Shown here piece by piece: positions 9,127-18,378 of a stretch of 64,000 bases of DNA. Made by a program: the position numbers and the translations under genes. The DNA comes from Antarctobacter sediminis (lineage in GTDB: Bacteria > Pseudomonadota > Alphaproteobacteria > Rhodobacterales > Rhodobacteraceae). Position 1 is the stretch's first letter. Every line of letters begins with the position of its first letter. Location of the stretch: assembly GCF_019218285.1 (NCBI RefSeq), contig NZ_JAHUZG010000006.1, positions 62,001-126,000 of the forward strand, in the 5' to 3' direction. Under the pieces are notes generated by a model. That model worked only from the letters and a program-made list of their open reading frames with translations, was not told the DNA's origin and made no database searches.

Positions 9127-10106
9127 ACCGCGTGCTCCGCTGACTTGAGAATGATCCGCCCCTTGGTGCGCGAGGCACGGGAGTTGACCGCAACCGCGAT
9201 GATGATCGCCGCGCCCGAGATGGCCAGTTGCCAGAAGGGAGAGACATCGATCACCGGCAGTGCATTCTTGATGACGCCCAGGAACAGCGCGCCCAATAGT
9301 GCGCCGCCCACCGTCCCGATGCCGCCCGCGATCGAGATGCCCCCGATCACGCAGGCGGCCACCACGTCCAGTTCAAACCCGCTGGCAATGTCCACGTATG
9401 AGACTGCGTAGCGCGACACCCAGAGATAGCCCGTCAACCCGGCCAGCGCACCGGACAGGGTAAAGGCCCAGAACTGCGTCCGGCCGACGCTGATCCCGGT
9501 GTAGGTGGCCGCATGGGGGTTGCCGCCCACCGCATAAGCCGCCCGGCCCAGAGAGGTACGCGTCATCACGATGGAAAAGACGACCACAGCAAGGATCGCT
9601 ATCCAGCTCAGCACCGGAAGTCCCAGGATTTCGGCCCGGGGAAAGGCCTTGAAAGCCTCGCTCATCTCGTGGCTGTTGACCCATTTGCCGTCTGAAATCA
9701 GGAAGATGATGCCGCGAAAGATGGTCATGGTGCCCAGCGTAACAACGATGGGCGGGATGCCCAGTTTCCACACCAGTACACCGTTGGTCATGCCCATCAC
9801 CGCGCCCAGGGAGATGGCGATGACCAGGATCACCACGACCGGGACTCCAGGAAAGGCGACGTTGATCATGGCGACTACCATCCCGGTCAGCGCAAGATTC
9901 GCTGCTACCGACAGGTCGATACACTTAGTCAGGATGACCACCATCTGCCCGATGGCCAGCAGGATCAGGGGCGAGGTGTCGTTGAACACGTCGGCCAGAT
10001 TCTGCGGGGCGATGAACCCGTGAAAGCGCGAGGCAATGGCCGCCAGCAGCGCGGCGATGGCCACCAGAAGCAGGGTTTCGCGCGAGGAAAGAAGTCTTTG
10101 CAGCAT
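9123..10106 (-). CDS. rhaP: Rhamnose ABC transporter permease RhaP
   Basis: A 327-residue CUT2-type permease, paralogous to its neighbour RhaQ. The same landmarks occur: [35 protein letters not shown] and [21 protein letters not shown]. It starts nine bases after the rhaT stop and ends in an ATGA overlap with rhaQ. Two distinct permeases in one operon are usual for the rhizobial rhamnose importer. Confidence 0.88.
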   Translation of the reverse strand: MLQRLLSSRETLLLVAIAALLAAIASRFHGFIAPQNLADVFNDTSPLILLAIGQMVVILTKCIDLSVAANLALTGMVVAMINVAFPGVPVVVILVIAISLGAVMGMTNGVLVWKLGIPPIVVTLGTMTIFRGIIFLISDGKWVNSHEMSEAFKAFPRAEILGLPVLSWIAILAVVVFSIVMTRTSLGRAAYAVGGNPHAATYTGISVGRTQFWAFTLSGALAGLTGYLWVSRYAVSYVDIASGFELDVVAACVIGGISIAGGIGTVGGALLGALFLGVIKNALPVIDVSPFWQLAISGAAIIIAVAVNSRASRTKGRIILKSAEHAV

Positions 10107-10115
10107 AACTGGTCC

Positions 10116-11636
10116 TCAGATTCCGGCCGCGTGGCGGACGAGTGTTTCGGGGGTCAGGTCATCGCCTGCCAGTTCGGCGGCGATCCGGCCTTCGCGCATG
10201 ACGATCACCCGATCCGACATGCCGAGGATCTCGGGGATTTCCGAGCTGACCATGATCACGGCAAGCCCCTGCGCGGCCAGTTCGGCCATGAACTCATGCA
10301 CCGCCGCCTTTGACCCGATATCGATGCCCTTTGTCGGCTCATCGAGGATGATCACCTTGGGCTGGGTCGCCAGCCACTTGGCAATCACCACCTTTTGCTG
10401 GTTGCCGCCGGACAGGTTGCCGACCTCGGTGTCCAGCGACGCAGCCCGCAGGTCGAGCCGCCGGGTATACTCCCGCGCCAGTTTGAACTCCTCGGCCATC
10501 CTCAGAAAGCCCTTGTTCGACGTACGCCCCAGCGAGGGCAGGGTGACATTCTGAAAGATGGGCAGGGCAGTGATCGCCCCCTGTTTGCCCCGGTCCTCGG
10601 GGACATAGACGACGCCGTTGCCGATGGCATCGGCGGGCGAACGGATCACCTTGATCGCGCCGTCGATCTTGGTCACGCCCTTGGACGGCTTGGTGATGCC
10701 GAACAGCGCCTGCATGAATTCGGATCGGCCTGCGCCGACCAGCCCGTAGAAGCCAAGGATCTCGCCCCGCCGCAGGGTGAACCCGATGTCGGCAAATTCG
10801 GTGGGGTGGTCATAGCCGACAACCTGCAGCACCTCGTCGCCCAGATGGCTTTGGCGCTGCGGAAACACCTGGGACACATCGCGCCCGACCATCATCTTGA
10901 CCAGTTCGGCCTCTGACACGTCCGAAATCAGGCCGTCGCCGACGAATTGCCCGTCTCGAAAAACGGTGTAACGGTCTGCGATACGAAAAATCTCATCGAA
11001 CTTGTGGCTGATGAACAGGATCGCCTTGCCCTGCGCCTTCAGCTTTTCGACCAGTTCATAAAGCTCCTGGATTTCCTTGTGCGACAGCGCCGCGGTGGGT
11101 TCATCCATGATGACCACGCGCGCGTCGATGGACAGGGCGCGGGCGATGGCAACAAGGTGCTTGTTTGCGATGCCCAGATCGCGCAACCGATGGGTCGGGT
11201 CGATCTCGGCGCCGATGCTGGTCAGGATCTCGGTCGCCCGCCGCTGCATCGTCTTCCAGTCGATCAGGCCGAACTTGCCGCGCGGCGCATGCCCCAGAAA
11301 GATGTTCTCGGCCACCGACAACTCATCGAACAGAACTGTTTCCTGGTGGATCGCGGTGATCCCGGCGTCTGCGGCGTGCTGAGCGGTGGGAAACGTGGTC
11401 GGAACCCCGTCCACCAGGATAGCGCCGCCATCCGGCTGGTAGATGCCGGTCAGCGTCTTCACGACCGTCGACTTGCCGGCCCCGTTTTCACCGACAAGAG
11501 CGGTGACCTGTCCGGGAAAGAGACGAAGCGATACCCCGTCCAGTGCCTTGACCCCCGGAAAGGTCTTGGTGATCCCGTCGAGCGCAAGGATGGGAGCCGT
11601 CTGGGCGACAGCTTCTTTCTGGATTTGCATGAGCAT
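10116..11636 (-). CDS. rhaT: Rhamnose ABC transporter ATP-binding protein RhaT
   Basis: About 506 residues with two fused nucleotide-binding domains, as in all CUT2 sugar importers. The first has Walker A GENGAGKST and Walker B VVIMDEPTAAL; the second has the signature LSGGNQQKV and Walker B VIILDEPTKGID but a degenerate Walker A (GLVGAGRSE), the normal asymmetry of the family. The start is uncertain: the frame opens at 11669, but that codon sits in the loop of the hairpin at 11655-11683. ATG 11636 (MLMQIQKEAV) or 11630 is more likely, although neither has a well-placed ribosome site. Confidence 0.9.
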   Translation of the reverse strand: MLMQIQKEAVAQTAPILALDGITKTFPGVKALDGVSLRLFPGQVTALVGENGAGKSTVVKTLTGIYQPDGGAILVDGVPTTFPTAQHAADAGITAIHQETVLFDELSVAENIFLGHAPRGKFGLIDWKTMQRRATEILTSIGAEIDPTHRLRDLGIANKHLVAIARALSIDARVVIMDEPTAALSHKEIQELYELVEKLKAQGKAILFISHKFDEIFRIADRYTVFRDGQFVGDGLISDVSEAELVKMMVGRDVSQVFPQRQSHLGDEVLQVVGYDHPTEFADIGFTLRRGEILGFYGLVGAGRSEFMQALFGITKPSKGVTKIDGAIKVIRSPADAIGNGVVYVPEDRGKQGAITALPIFQNVTLPSLGRTSNKGFLRMAEEFKLAREYTRRLDLRAASLDTEVGNLSGGNQQKVVIAKWLATQPKVIILDEPTKGIDIGSKAAVHEFMAELAAQGLAVIMVSSEIPEILGMSDRVIVMREGRIAAELAGDDLTPETLVRHAAGI

Positions 11637-11654
11637 GTCGGCAATCTGTTTGGG

Positions 11655-11683
11655 GCCTCCGGCGCGCATGGCACGCCGGAGGC
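11655..11683 (-). promoter_or_regulatory. Hairpin between rhaS and rhaT
   Basis: GCCTCCGGCG (11655-11664) and CGCCGGAGGC (11674-11683) form a perfect 10-bp stem with a 9-base loop, 19 bases past the rhaS stop. There is no T-run. A hairpin here would protect the upstream rhaS message from 3' exonucleases or stop part of the transcripts, so that binding protein exceeds the membrane parts. Confidence 0.55.
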
Positions 11684-11702
11684 GGGTGGGGCAGACGGAC
11701 GA

Positions 11703-12704
11703 TCAGAAGATCGACTTGAAATCGTCGATGTTCGAGCTGTCGTAGACGAAGGGATCGGCCATCGCGCCTTCGTTGTTGTCATCCAGCGTCACGCTGCCCA
11801 TGCGGCCCATGGAAATCTCGGCGCCCGGTTCGGCCGTGGCCTCTCCCGATGCCAGCGCGTGCGCGATCATTGTCGCCGAATAGCCAAGGTCGATCGGGTT
11901 CCAGATGGCAAAGCTCTTGGAGGCGCCGCTGTCGATGGCGCCGGCCATCTCGGACGGCAGGCCAAGACCGGTCACGTTGACCTGTCCCACCTTGCCGGCG
12001 TCCACGACGGCCTGTGCCGCGGCCACAATCCCCACGCTGGTCGGCGCGATGATGGCGTCAAGGTCCGGGTATTTCTGCATCAGGCCCTGCGCTTCGCGAT
12101 AGGACTTGTCAGCCAGGTCGTCCCCGTAGACGGTCGCCACCACTTCGATCCCGGGATAGTTGCCCATGACCTTTTCCATCTCGGAAATCCAGATGTTCTG
12201 GTTGGTCGAGGTGGTGGTGGCCGACAGCAGCGCAACCTGACCGCCATCCGGCAGGTGGTCGGCCGCCAGCTTGATGATCATGTTGCCGATCAGCGGGTTC
12301 GAAGACGGGTTGAGGTGCATCTGCCGCCCCTCGGGTGCAACGCCGGAGTCCCAGGAAATCACGGTGATGCCGCGCTGCATGGCCTTTTTCAGCGCCGGAA
12401 CCAGCGCGTCGGTGTCATTGGCCGACACGGCAATCGCATCAACGCGCTGCGCGATCAGCGAGTTGATGACCTCGATCTGTTCTTCGGCGGTTGTGCCGGT
12501 GGGGCCGGTATAGATGATCTCGACACCGCCCAGTTCTGCGGCGGCCTCTTCGGCGCCCTTGTGTGCGGCTTCGAAAAAGCCGATGCCAAGCGCCTTGACC
12601 ACCAGCGCGATGCGCATGTCGTCCTGTGCCATGGCCGATGTGCCCATGAGCGATGCGCCAAGGCTGAGGCCGAGGGCGAGTTTGGTGAAGTTGCGACGGA
12701 ACAT
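11703..12704 (-). CDS. rhaS: Rhamnose ABC transporter substrate-binding protein RhaS
   Basis: A 333-residue periplasmic binding protein of the ribose-binding (type 1) fold. The signal peptide is about residues 1-26 (MFRRNFTKLALGLSLGASLM, then AMA before QDD). The mature start DDMRIALVVKALGIGFFEAAHKGAEEAA and VISWDSGVAPEGR are typical of the rhamnose/AI-2 binding subfamily. GGGAGG lies seven bases before the ATG. It is the first transport gene after the regulator rhaR and is separated from rhaT by a strong hairpin. Confidence 0.9.
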   Translation of the reverse strand: MFRRNFTKLALGLSLGASLMGTSAMAQDDMRIALVVKALGIGFFEAAHKGAEEAAAELGGVEIIYTGPTGTTAEEQIEVINSLIAQRVDAIAVSANDTDALVPALKKAMQRGITVISWDSGVAPEGRQMHLNPSSNPLIGNMIIKLAADHLPDGGQVALLSATTTSTNQNIWISEMEKVMGNYPGIEVVATVYGDDLADKSYREAQGLMQKYPDLDAIIAPTSVGIVAAAQAVVDAGKVGQVNVTGLGLPSEMAGAIDSGASKSFAIWNPIDLGYSATMIAHALASGEATAEPGAEISMGRMGSVTLDDNNEGAMADPFVYDSSNIDDFKSIF

Positions 12705-12744
12705 GTGGTTTCCTCCCTGATTGTCACAATGGTTTGTCGTTTGG

Positions 12745-13551
12745 TTACGAGGCCGCTTCGTCCCCGTCCTGCGCCGCGCTCGATTGCGCGACGATCAGCT
12801 TGACGTCGGCGGCTTCGAGCATGGCGGCGGCCTTGTCCGGGATCCCTTCGTCGGTGATCACGGTGTCGATGCGGTTGAGCGGGCAGAGCACGAGGCTGGA
12901 GCGGTTCTTGAACTTCGTGCTGTCGACCAGAACGACCAGTTCATCTGCCTGACCGATCAGCTTCTGTTCCGCCTGGATCAATAGCGGGTCGGCTTCCATC
13001 AGGCCGATGGGGCCAAGGCCCTGCGCCCCCATGAACATCCGCTTTGCGTAGAAATTGCGGGTCACGTCGTTGTCGAAGGGCGACAGGATGATGTTCTGTT
13101 CTCGATAGATCGCGCCGCCGGACAGCATGATGGTGTTCTTGGAGTGCTTCAGCAGGTGTTCGGCGATCGGAAAGCTGTTGGTGAAAACCTGGCAGCGTCG
13201 GCTGGCCAGCGGGTGCACCATCTGGAACGTGGTCGTTCCGCCGTTGATGATGATCGAGTCGCCATCCTCGCAAAGCTCGACGGCCGCGCGGGCAATCGCC
13301 TGCTTCTGTTTGCCCTGCATCGTCTGGTTGACCGAAAAGGGCCGCCCGGCCAGTCCCACGAACTGCGGCGGGCTGATCGCCTCGGCGCCGCCGCGCACCC
13401 GGCGCAGTTTCTTCTGCATGTGCAGGGCGGCGATGTCGCGGCGGATGGTGGCCTCTGACGCCTCTGTCAGGTTGCATAGGTCCGCCACGGTGACGACCGG
13501 GCGATCCTGGACAGCAGATAGAATGATCCTGTGGCGTTCCGTTTCGTGCAT
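12745..13551 (-). CDS. rhaR: DeoR-family regulator of the rhamnose locus RhaR
   Basis: A 268-residue DeoR/GlpR-type regulator: an N-terminal winged helix (MHETERHRIILSAV to ATIRRDIAALHMQKKLRRVRGGAEA, the recognition helix being SEATIRRDIAALH) and a C-terminal sugar-phosphate sensor of the DeoRC fold (INGGTTTFQMVHPL ... LSGGAIY). The start at 13551 has GGGAGG five bases upstream; the open frame extends to 13605 without a ribosome site. As first gene of the leftward operon it should control both arms through the phased repeats at 13595-13669, with a phosphorylated rhamnose intermediate as probable effector (inference from the family). Confidence 0.88.
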   Translation of the reverse strand: MHETERHRIILSAVQDRPVVTVADLCNLTEASEATIRRDIAALHMQKKLRRVRGGAEAISPPQFVGLAGRPFSVNQTMQGKQKQAIARAAVELCEDGDSIIINGGTTTFQMVHPLASRRCQVFTNSFPIAEHLLKHSKNTIMLSGGAIYREQNIILSPFDNDVTRNFYAKRMFMGAQGLGPIGLMEADPLLIQAEQKLIGQADELVVLVDSTKFKNRSSLVLCPLNRIDTVITDEGIPDKAAAMLEAADVKLIVAQSSAAQDGDEAAS

Positions 13552-13594
13552 CTGGGCCTCCCTTGGTCCGTCACATTCCGCGACTCTCCCTCTT

Positions 13595-13624
13595 CTGTCA
13601 ATCAAAAATAATCACAAACAATCA
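13595..13624 (-). promoter_or_regulatory. Leftward rhaR promoter with three phased TGAT repeats
   Basis: On the minus strand, TGATTGTTTG, TGATTATTTT and TGATTGACAG follow each other at exactly 10-base intervals (TGAT at 13624-13621, 13614-13611, 13604-13601). The last contains TTGACA (13601-13596), a consensus -35 box for rhaR; GAATGT at 13578-13573 stands 17 bases further on as a weak -10. The repeats are a likely RhaR operator that covers the -35 box. Confidence 0.6.
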
Positions 13625-13639
13625 TCCTGCGCCGCAGCA

Positions 13640-13669
13640 TGATCGATTCTGATCGAAAGTGATTGACAC
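13640..13669 (+). promoter_or_regulatory. Rightward rhaD promoter with three phased TGAT repeats
   Basis: TGATCGATTC, TGATCGAAAG and TGATTGACAC run in tandem at 10-base intervals. The third contains TTGACA (13663-13668), a consensus -35 box; the -10 is poor (CAGTGT at 13686-13691). The cluster is the mirror image of the one at 13595-13624 about a centre near 13632, and the 15 bases between them (13625-13639) hold no TGAT. Confidence 0.6.
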
Positions 13670-13740
13670 TGGCGGGGCCAAGTCGCAGTGTCAGACCCAA
13701 GCCATGACACGGGGCGCGTTGCGCCATTTGGGAGGACAGG

Positions 13741-15843
13741 ATGCTGAAAACCGTTGAAACGCAGTTGCTTGAGAATCGCTGGGACGAGGCCGAAGCCGCA
13801 GGAAAGAGCGAATCGGAACTGTTGCTTTATCGCTCGAACATCCTTGGTGCGGACAAGCGTGTAACCAATTATGGCGGGGGCAATACATCCGCCAAGGTCA
13901 TGGAAACCGATCCTCTCACCGGCGAAGAGGTCGAGGTTCTCTGGGTCAAGGGATCGGGCGGTGACATCGGCTCGATCAGGATGGACGGTTTCGCGACCCT
14001 TTACATGGACAAGCTCGAGGCCCTGAAGGGCCTGTATCGCGGGGTCGAATTCGAAGATGAGATGGTCGGCTACCTGCCGCATTGCACCTTCAAACTGAAC
14101 CCCCGCGCGGCCTCCATCGACACGCCGCTGCACGCCTATGTTCCGCGCAAGCATGTGGATCACGTCCACGCGGATGCCATCATCGCGATTGCCGCCTCGA
14201 AAAACTCCAAGGAGCTGACGCAGGAGATCTTTGGCGACAAGATCGGCTGGCTGCCCTGGAAAAAGCCGGGATATGAGCTGGGCCTCTGGTTGGGCAAGTT
14301 CTGCGAGGAAAACCCCGAGGCAGACGGTGTTGTCCTGGAAAGCCACGGGCTGTTCACCTGGGGAGACACGGCCAAGGCCTGCTATGACAAGACCATCGAG
14401 GTGATCAACACCGCGACCAAATGGCTGAGCGAGAGGACCGAGGGCGTCGCGGCATTCGGTGGCGCCAAGCACCAGAGCCTGTCACAGGCGGATCGCCGCG
14501 CCATTGCCGCGCGCCTGATGCCGGCCATCCGCGGCTTTGTGTCCGGTAACCAGCACATGGTTGGCCATTTCAACGACAGCGAGGCAGTGCTGGAATTCGT
14601 CAATTCCAAGGATATGGAACCCCTGGCGGCGCTGGGCACCTCCTGCCCGGATCATTTCCTGCGCACCAAGATCCGTCCGCTGGTGGTGAATTTCGACCCG
14701 GCCAAGGGCAACATCGACGAGGTCATGGCAGGCCTGCCCGAGCAGATCGCGGCCTACCGCGAGGAGTACAAGGCCTATTACGAGCGCTGCAAACATGGTG
14801 ACAGCCCGGCCCTGCGCGATCCCAACGCCGTCGTCTACCTTGTGCCCGGCGTTGGCATGATCACCTTTGCCAAGGACAAGGCGACGGCGCGGATTTCCGG
14901 CGAATTCTACGTCAACGCAATCAACGTGATGCGCGGCGCTTCGTCGGTGTCGGAATATGTCGGCCTGCCAGAGCAGGAGGCCTTTGACATCGAGTACTGG
15001 CTTCTGGAAGAGGCAAAGCTGCAGCGCATGCCGAAACCGAAGTCCCTGGCCGGTCGCGTGGCCCTGGTCACCGGCGGGGCAGGGGGCATCGGGTCGGCCA
15101 CGGCGGAACGATACCTGCGCGAAGGGGCCTGCGTGATGCTGGCCGATATCAACGACGAGGCATTGGCGGCGACTTCCGAAAACCTGACCGGTCGGTTCGG
15201 CAAGGACGTTGTGCGCGCCGTCAACATGAATGTCACCGATGAGGCGGCCGTTGCCGCAGCCTTTGCCGAAACGGCGGTCGAGTTCGGCGGGATCGACATC
15301 CTTGTGTCTAACGCGGGCATCGCCTCATCCGCTCCGATCGAGGAGACCAGCCTTGCCCTGTGGAACAAGAACATGGACATCCTGTCCACCGGCTATTTCC
15401 TTGTCTCGCGCGAAGCGTTCAAGCTGATGCGCGTGCAGGACATGGGCGGGGCGGTTGTCTTTGTCGCCTCCAAGAACGGCCTCGCGGCCAGCCCGAATGC
15501 GGCGGCCTATTGCACGGCAAAGGCCTCCGAAATCCACCTCGCCCGCTGCCTTGCGCTGGAGGGGGCCGAGGCCGGCATTCGCGTCAACGTGGTCAACCCG
15601 GATGCCGTTCTGCGCGGGTCGAAGATCTGGGAAGGCGATTGGCTGGAGCAGCGTGCGGGCACCTACGGCACCGACAAGGAAGGGCTGGAGGAAATGTACC
15701 GCCAGCGGTCCATGCTCAAGCGGTCCGTCCTGCCCGAGGATATCGCTGAGGCGGCCTATTTTCTTGCCTCCGATCTATCCGCGAAATCGACGGGCAACAT
15801 TTTGAATGTGGATGCCGGCAACGTTCAGGCGTTCACGCGCTGA
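13741..15843 (+). CDS. rhaD: Bifunctional rhamnulose-1-phosphate aldolase / short-chain dehydrogenase
   Basis: A 700-residue fusion. Residues about 1-420 are a class II aldolase/adducin domain: zinc ligands lie in VDHVHADAIIAIA and LESHGLFTWG. Residues about 430-700 are a classical short-chain dehydrogenase: TGGAGGIGSATAERYL binds NAD, SNAG follows, and Tyr-Lys of the active site appear in AAYCTAKASE. The aldolase splits L-rhamnulose-1-phosphate into dihydroxyacetone phosphate and L-lactaldehyde; the dehydrogenase is thought to act on lactaldehyde (family knowledge). GGGAGGACAGG precedes the ATG. It heads the rightward arm with rhaI 22 bases downstream. Confidence 0.93.
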   Translation: MLKTVETQLLENRWDEAEAAGKSESELLLYRSNILGADKRVTNYGGGNTSAKVMETDPLTGEEVEVLWVKGSGGDIGSIRMDGFATLYMDKLEALKGLYRGVEFEDEMVGYLPHCTFKLNPRAASIDTPLHAYVPRKHVDHVHADAIIAIAASKNSKELTQEIFGDKIGWLPWKKPGYELGLWLGKFCEENPEADGVVLESHGLFTWGDTAKACYDKTIEVINTATKWLSERTEGVAAFGGAKHQSLSQADRRAIAARLMPAIRGFVSGNQHMVGHFNDSEAVLEFVNSKDMEPLAALGTSCPDHFLRTKIRPLVVNFDPAKGNIDEVMAGLPEQIAAYREEYKAYYERCKHGDSPALRDPNAVVYLVPGVGMITFAKDKATARISGEFYVNAINVMRGASSVSEYVGLPEQEAFDIEYWLLEEAKLQRMPKPKSLAGRVALVTGGAGGIGSATAERYLREGACVMLADINDEALAATSENLTGRFGKDVVRAVNMNVTDEAAVAAAFAETAVEFGGIDILVSNAGIASSAPIEETSLALWNKNMDILSTGYFLVSREAFKLMRVQDMGGAVVFVASKNGLAASPNAAAYCTAKASEIHLARCLALEGAEAGIRVNVVNPDAVLRGSKIWEGDWLEQRAGTYGTDKEGLEEMYRQRSMLKRSVLPEDIAEAAYFLASDLSAKSTGNILNVDAGNVQAFTR

Positions 15844-15865
15844 GCGGATCGGGGGAGGAGTAGAC

Positions 15866-17101
15866 ATGGGTGATTTTGACAGCGCCAAGGCGCAATTCGC
15901 CGACTGGGGGATCGACGCCGAGGCCGCGTTGGCCCGGCTGCAAACCATCCCGATTTCAATGCACTGCTGGCAGGGTGATGACGTCGTCGGGTTTGAGAAC
16001 CGCAGCGCCTCTTCTGGGGGCGGCATTCAAGCGACCGGGAACTATCCCGGTCGCGCCCGCACGCCAGACGAATTGCGGGCGGATCTGGAATTTGCCTATG
16101 GGCAGATCCCAGGTTCGCACCGGTTGAATCTGCACGCGATGTACCTTGATACCGACGAGACGCCCGACCGCGACGAAATCGAGTACAAGCATTTCGCGCC
16201 CTGGGTCGACTGGGCCAAGGCACAGGGGCTTGGTCTTGACTTCAATCCGACCTTCTTTGCCCACGAGAACGCTGACGACAACCTGACGCTGGCGCATCCC
16301 GAAGAAGGCATCCGAGACTTCTGGATCGAGCACGGCAAACGCTCCCGTGAAATCGCCGCGCGGATGGGGGCGGAGCTGCGCAGTGCCTGCGTAAACAACA
16401 TCTGGGTACCGGACGGTTTCAAGGACGTTCCCGTCGATCGGATGATGGCGCGCCAGCGTCTTGAGACCTCCATCGACGCCATGCTGGCAGACCCGCAGGA
16501 CAGGGCGCACATGCTGGACGCCGTCGAAAGCAAGCTTTTCGGAATCGGGGTCGAGGCCTGCACCGTTGGCAGCCACGAGTTCTACATGGGATATGCCATC
16601 CGAAACGGCACATTGCTGTGCCTCGACATGGGGCACTTCCATCCGACCGAGAGCATTGCAGACAAGCTGTCTGCGGTAGCCCTGTCGGTTGACGAAGTCC
16701 TGCTACACGTGTCGCGCCCAATGCGCTGGGACAGCGACCACGTCATTCTGCTGAACGACGACGTGCAGGCTGTGGCCAACGAACTTGTCGCTAGTGACTT
16801 GCTGGGTCGCACGCACATCGGTCTCGACTTTTTTGATGCCACGATTAGCCGGACCGCGGCTTGGGTGATTGGAACCCGGAACATGCAAAAGGCGTTGTTA
16901 AGGGCATTGCTCATGCCGTTTGATCAGTTGCGTGCGGCAGAAGACAGATTTGATTATTTGAGCCGTTTTATGCTGACTGAGGAGTTCAAGGATCTGCCCT
17001 TTGGTCAAATATGGGCAGAGTTCTGTGCAAGGAATGAGGTCCTGTCAGGTCGTACGCTCATCAAGGAGTTGGATGCGTACCAAGCGTCACTTGCTCGCTA
17101 A
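15866..17101 (+). CDS. rhaI: L-rhamnose isomerase, rhizobial/Pseudomonas type
   Basis: A 411-residue TIM-barrel isomerase that converts L-rhamnose to L-rhamnulose. Metal and substrate sequences are visible in LDFNPTFFAHENAD (about 123-136), TVGSHEFYMGYAIRNGTLLCLDMGHFHP and LHVSRPMRWDSDHVILL. It is the short, TIM-barrel-only form found with fused RhaD, not the Escherichia coli RhaA form. The start at 15866 has GGGGGAGGAG upstream; the frame extends 60 bases further into rhaD but without a ribosome site. The last 300 bases are visibly less GC-rich than the rest. Confidence 0.92.
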   Translation: MGDFDSAKAQFADWGIDAEAALARLQTIPISMHCWQGDDVVGFENRSASSGGGIQATGNYPGRARTPDELRADLEFAYGQIPGSHRLNLHAMYLDTDETPDRDEIEYKHFAPWVDWAKAQGLGLDFNPTFFAHENADDNLTLAHPEEGIRDFWIEHGKRSREIAARMGAELRSACVNNIWVPDGFKDVPVDRMMARQRLETSIDAMLADPQDRAHMLDAVESKLFGIGVEACTVGSHEFYMGYAIRNGTLLCLDMGHFHPTESIADKLSAVALSVDEVLLHVSRPMRWDSDHVILLNDDVQAVANELVASDLLGRTHIGLDFFDATISRTAAWVIGTRNMQKALLRALLMPFDQLRAAEDRFDYLSRFMLTEEFKDLPFGQIWAEFCARNEVLSGRTLIKELDAYQASLAR

Positions 17102-17404
17102 CTGTGGCAGGTTTTGACAGAGGTCGGGACCAGTCACATCGAACGCGTTGTGCCCCAGGCTGTATCGTGCATCTGGATGGCTCGGATGGTCCGCCAAGAA
17201 AGAGGGGCGTGCGTCAAATGAAGACACGGGGCTTGTTCGACGTCCTGCAGGAGCGCGCGACTGGGGCGGTCGACGCAGGGGGAGGCGGTTCGGCTGGTTC
17301 CGACCGGTGCGCGCCGGAGTCAGCAATGAAAGACCTGGGCTCGGGCAGCTTATACTGACACGTAAGTTTGGTGGGTCACGCGGCAGGCGGCCAGCTTCCG
17401 ACAA
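17102..17404. other. Gap between convergent rhaI and HD-domain gene
   Basis: About 300 bases between two converging stops. Short open frames exist on both strands but their translations are proline- and arginine-rich without any recognisable domain, and none has a ribosome site. No clear terminator hairpin was found. Confidence 0.5.
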
Positions 17405-18001
17405 TCACGAAAGCGCCGGGTCAAGCAGCAGGCCGGAGACCTTCAACGCACGCCAGTAGCAGAAGTCCGCGTGGTGAACGAGAGTGCATTCAAGAGAGCG
17501 TTGCACGTGCTCGCCTTCATGTGAGTGCGCGCCAGCGATATGGGCGACCTCGATAGGCAATCCCGCCATTAGGCAGATGTGCCAGCCGTGGGCTGGGTGG
17601 CGCATCGAGGGAAATCCGCACGCTGAGGGCCGCTCGGTCCATGCCATGCGCTTGTCGGGGTTGAATTCGAACGGTTTTCCCACGTCGTGCAGCAGGCCTC
17701 CGGCGATAAGCACGTCCAAATCAAGCGGTAAGTCGGGCGCAGACGCTTTTAGTGCTTCGCCGCTCGCGCGTGCCATGTTTGTCACGGCGCGGATATGGGT
17801 CAGCTGTGTGCCGCTGCGTAGTTGCAACCGGCCAGGTGAGCCACAGCCTTCCATGTTGGAAATGCGGCTCAATCCTTCTTGTGATAAAGACATGCTCCAG
17901 GCGGCGACTACCTTATCGCGCAGATCCTTGTCCTGGATGTCTTCCAGTTCCGGAAGTTCATTGCGGACATTGGCGGCAATATCTTTGGATTTCGACTGCA
18001 T
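17405..18001 (-). CDS. HD-domain metal-dependent phosphohydrolase-like protein
   Basis: A 198-residue cytosolic protein with an HD fold. The metal-binding residues are seen in THIRAVTNMA, the HD pair in LIAGGLLHDVGKPFEF (about residues 99-114), RHPAHGWHICLMAG, AHSHEGEHV and the final VHHADF. HD proteins usually hydrolyse phosphate esters or nucleotides. Its ATG shares one base with the stop of the AtuA-like gene, so it is the third gene of a coupled trio. The actual substrate is unknown; the presence of a hydrolase after AtuA subunits suggests a metabolic rather than nucleotide-signalling role. Confidence 0.75.
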   Translation of the reverse strand: MQSKSKDIAANVRNELPELEDIQDKDLRDKVVAAWSMSLSQEGLSRISNMEGCGSPGRLQLRSGTQLTHIRAVTNMARASGEALKASAPDLPLDLDVLIAGGLLHDVGKPFEFNPDKRMAWTERPSACGFPSMRHPAHGWHICLMAGLPIEVAHIAGAHSHEGEHVQRSLECTLVHHADFCYWRALKVSGLLLDPALS

Positions 18002-18378
18002 CAGGCCGACCTCTTGTAGGGGCTTGCGGGGTGTAACGTGCTTTCGGGAACTTCGACCTCTTCGGCCAAAAGGCGGAACGAAAGCGTCTTGCCGTGGCCA
18101 TCCAAGTTGAGCGATGAGTTGACCCCTCCTTCAAGCACATTGTCGATCACGAAATTGAAGCTGGCCAATTTCGGCAGGTCATAGCGCTGAACCTTGGTCG
18201 TTCCCCGATAGCGAAAGACCTCATGCACGCGTTCTGCTGTCATTTGTTTGGCGATATATGTGTAAGCGGCTTCGTTGTAGGGGATAACGCTGATGTTTAG
18301 TCGGTTGCCTTTGTCGCCAGCCCGTCCGTGCGCCACCTCGTGCAACGGAACTTTGACGATCGGGTCGTTTTCAGTCAT
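18001..18378 (-). CDS. AtuA-like small subunit (C-terminal AtuA domain as separate protein)
   Basis: A 125-residue protein starting MTENDPIVKVPLHEVAHGRAGDKG. The sequence HGRAGDKGNRLNISVIPY marks the small domain that is fused to the C-terminus of many AtuA (acyclic terpene utilisation) proteins. Here it is a separate gene; its ATG overlaps the stop of the large AtuA gene as ATGA, and GAGG lies seven bases before the start. The two products presumably form one complex. The reaction of the family is not established. Confidence 0.8.
   Translation of the reverse strand: MTENDPIVKVPLHEVAHGRAGDKGNRLNISVIPYNEAAYTYIAKQMTAERVHEVFRYRGTTKVQRYDLPKLASFNFVIDNVLEGGVNSSLNLDGHGKTLSFRLLAEEVEVPESTLHPASPYKRSA

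Noticed and set aside
8126-9247. Long N-terminal extension of the rhamnose mutarotase frame
   Set aside because: The extension lies within rhaQ in another frame; the mutarotase family is about 104 residues and the ATG at 8125 is coupled to the rhaQ stop.
10947-12803. 618-codon open frame on the plus strand
   Set aside because: It is antisense to rhaT and rhaS, has low-complexity GC-rich translation and no ribosome site; the minus-strand genes have full domain matches.
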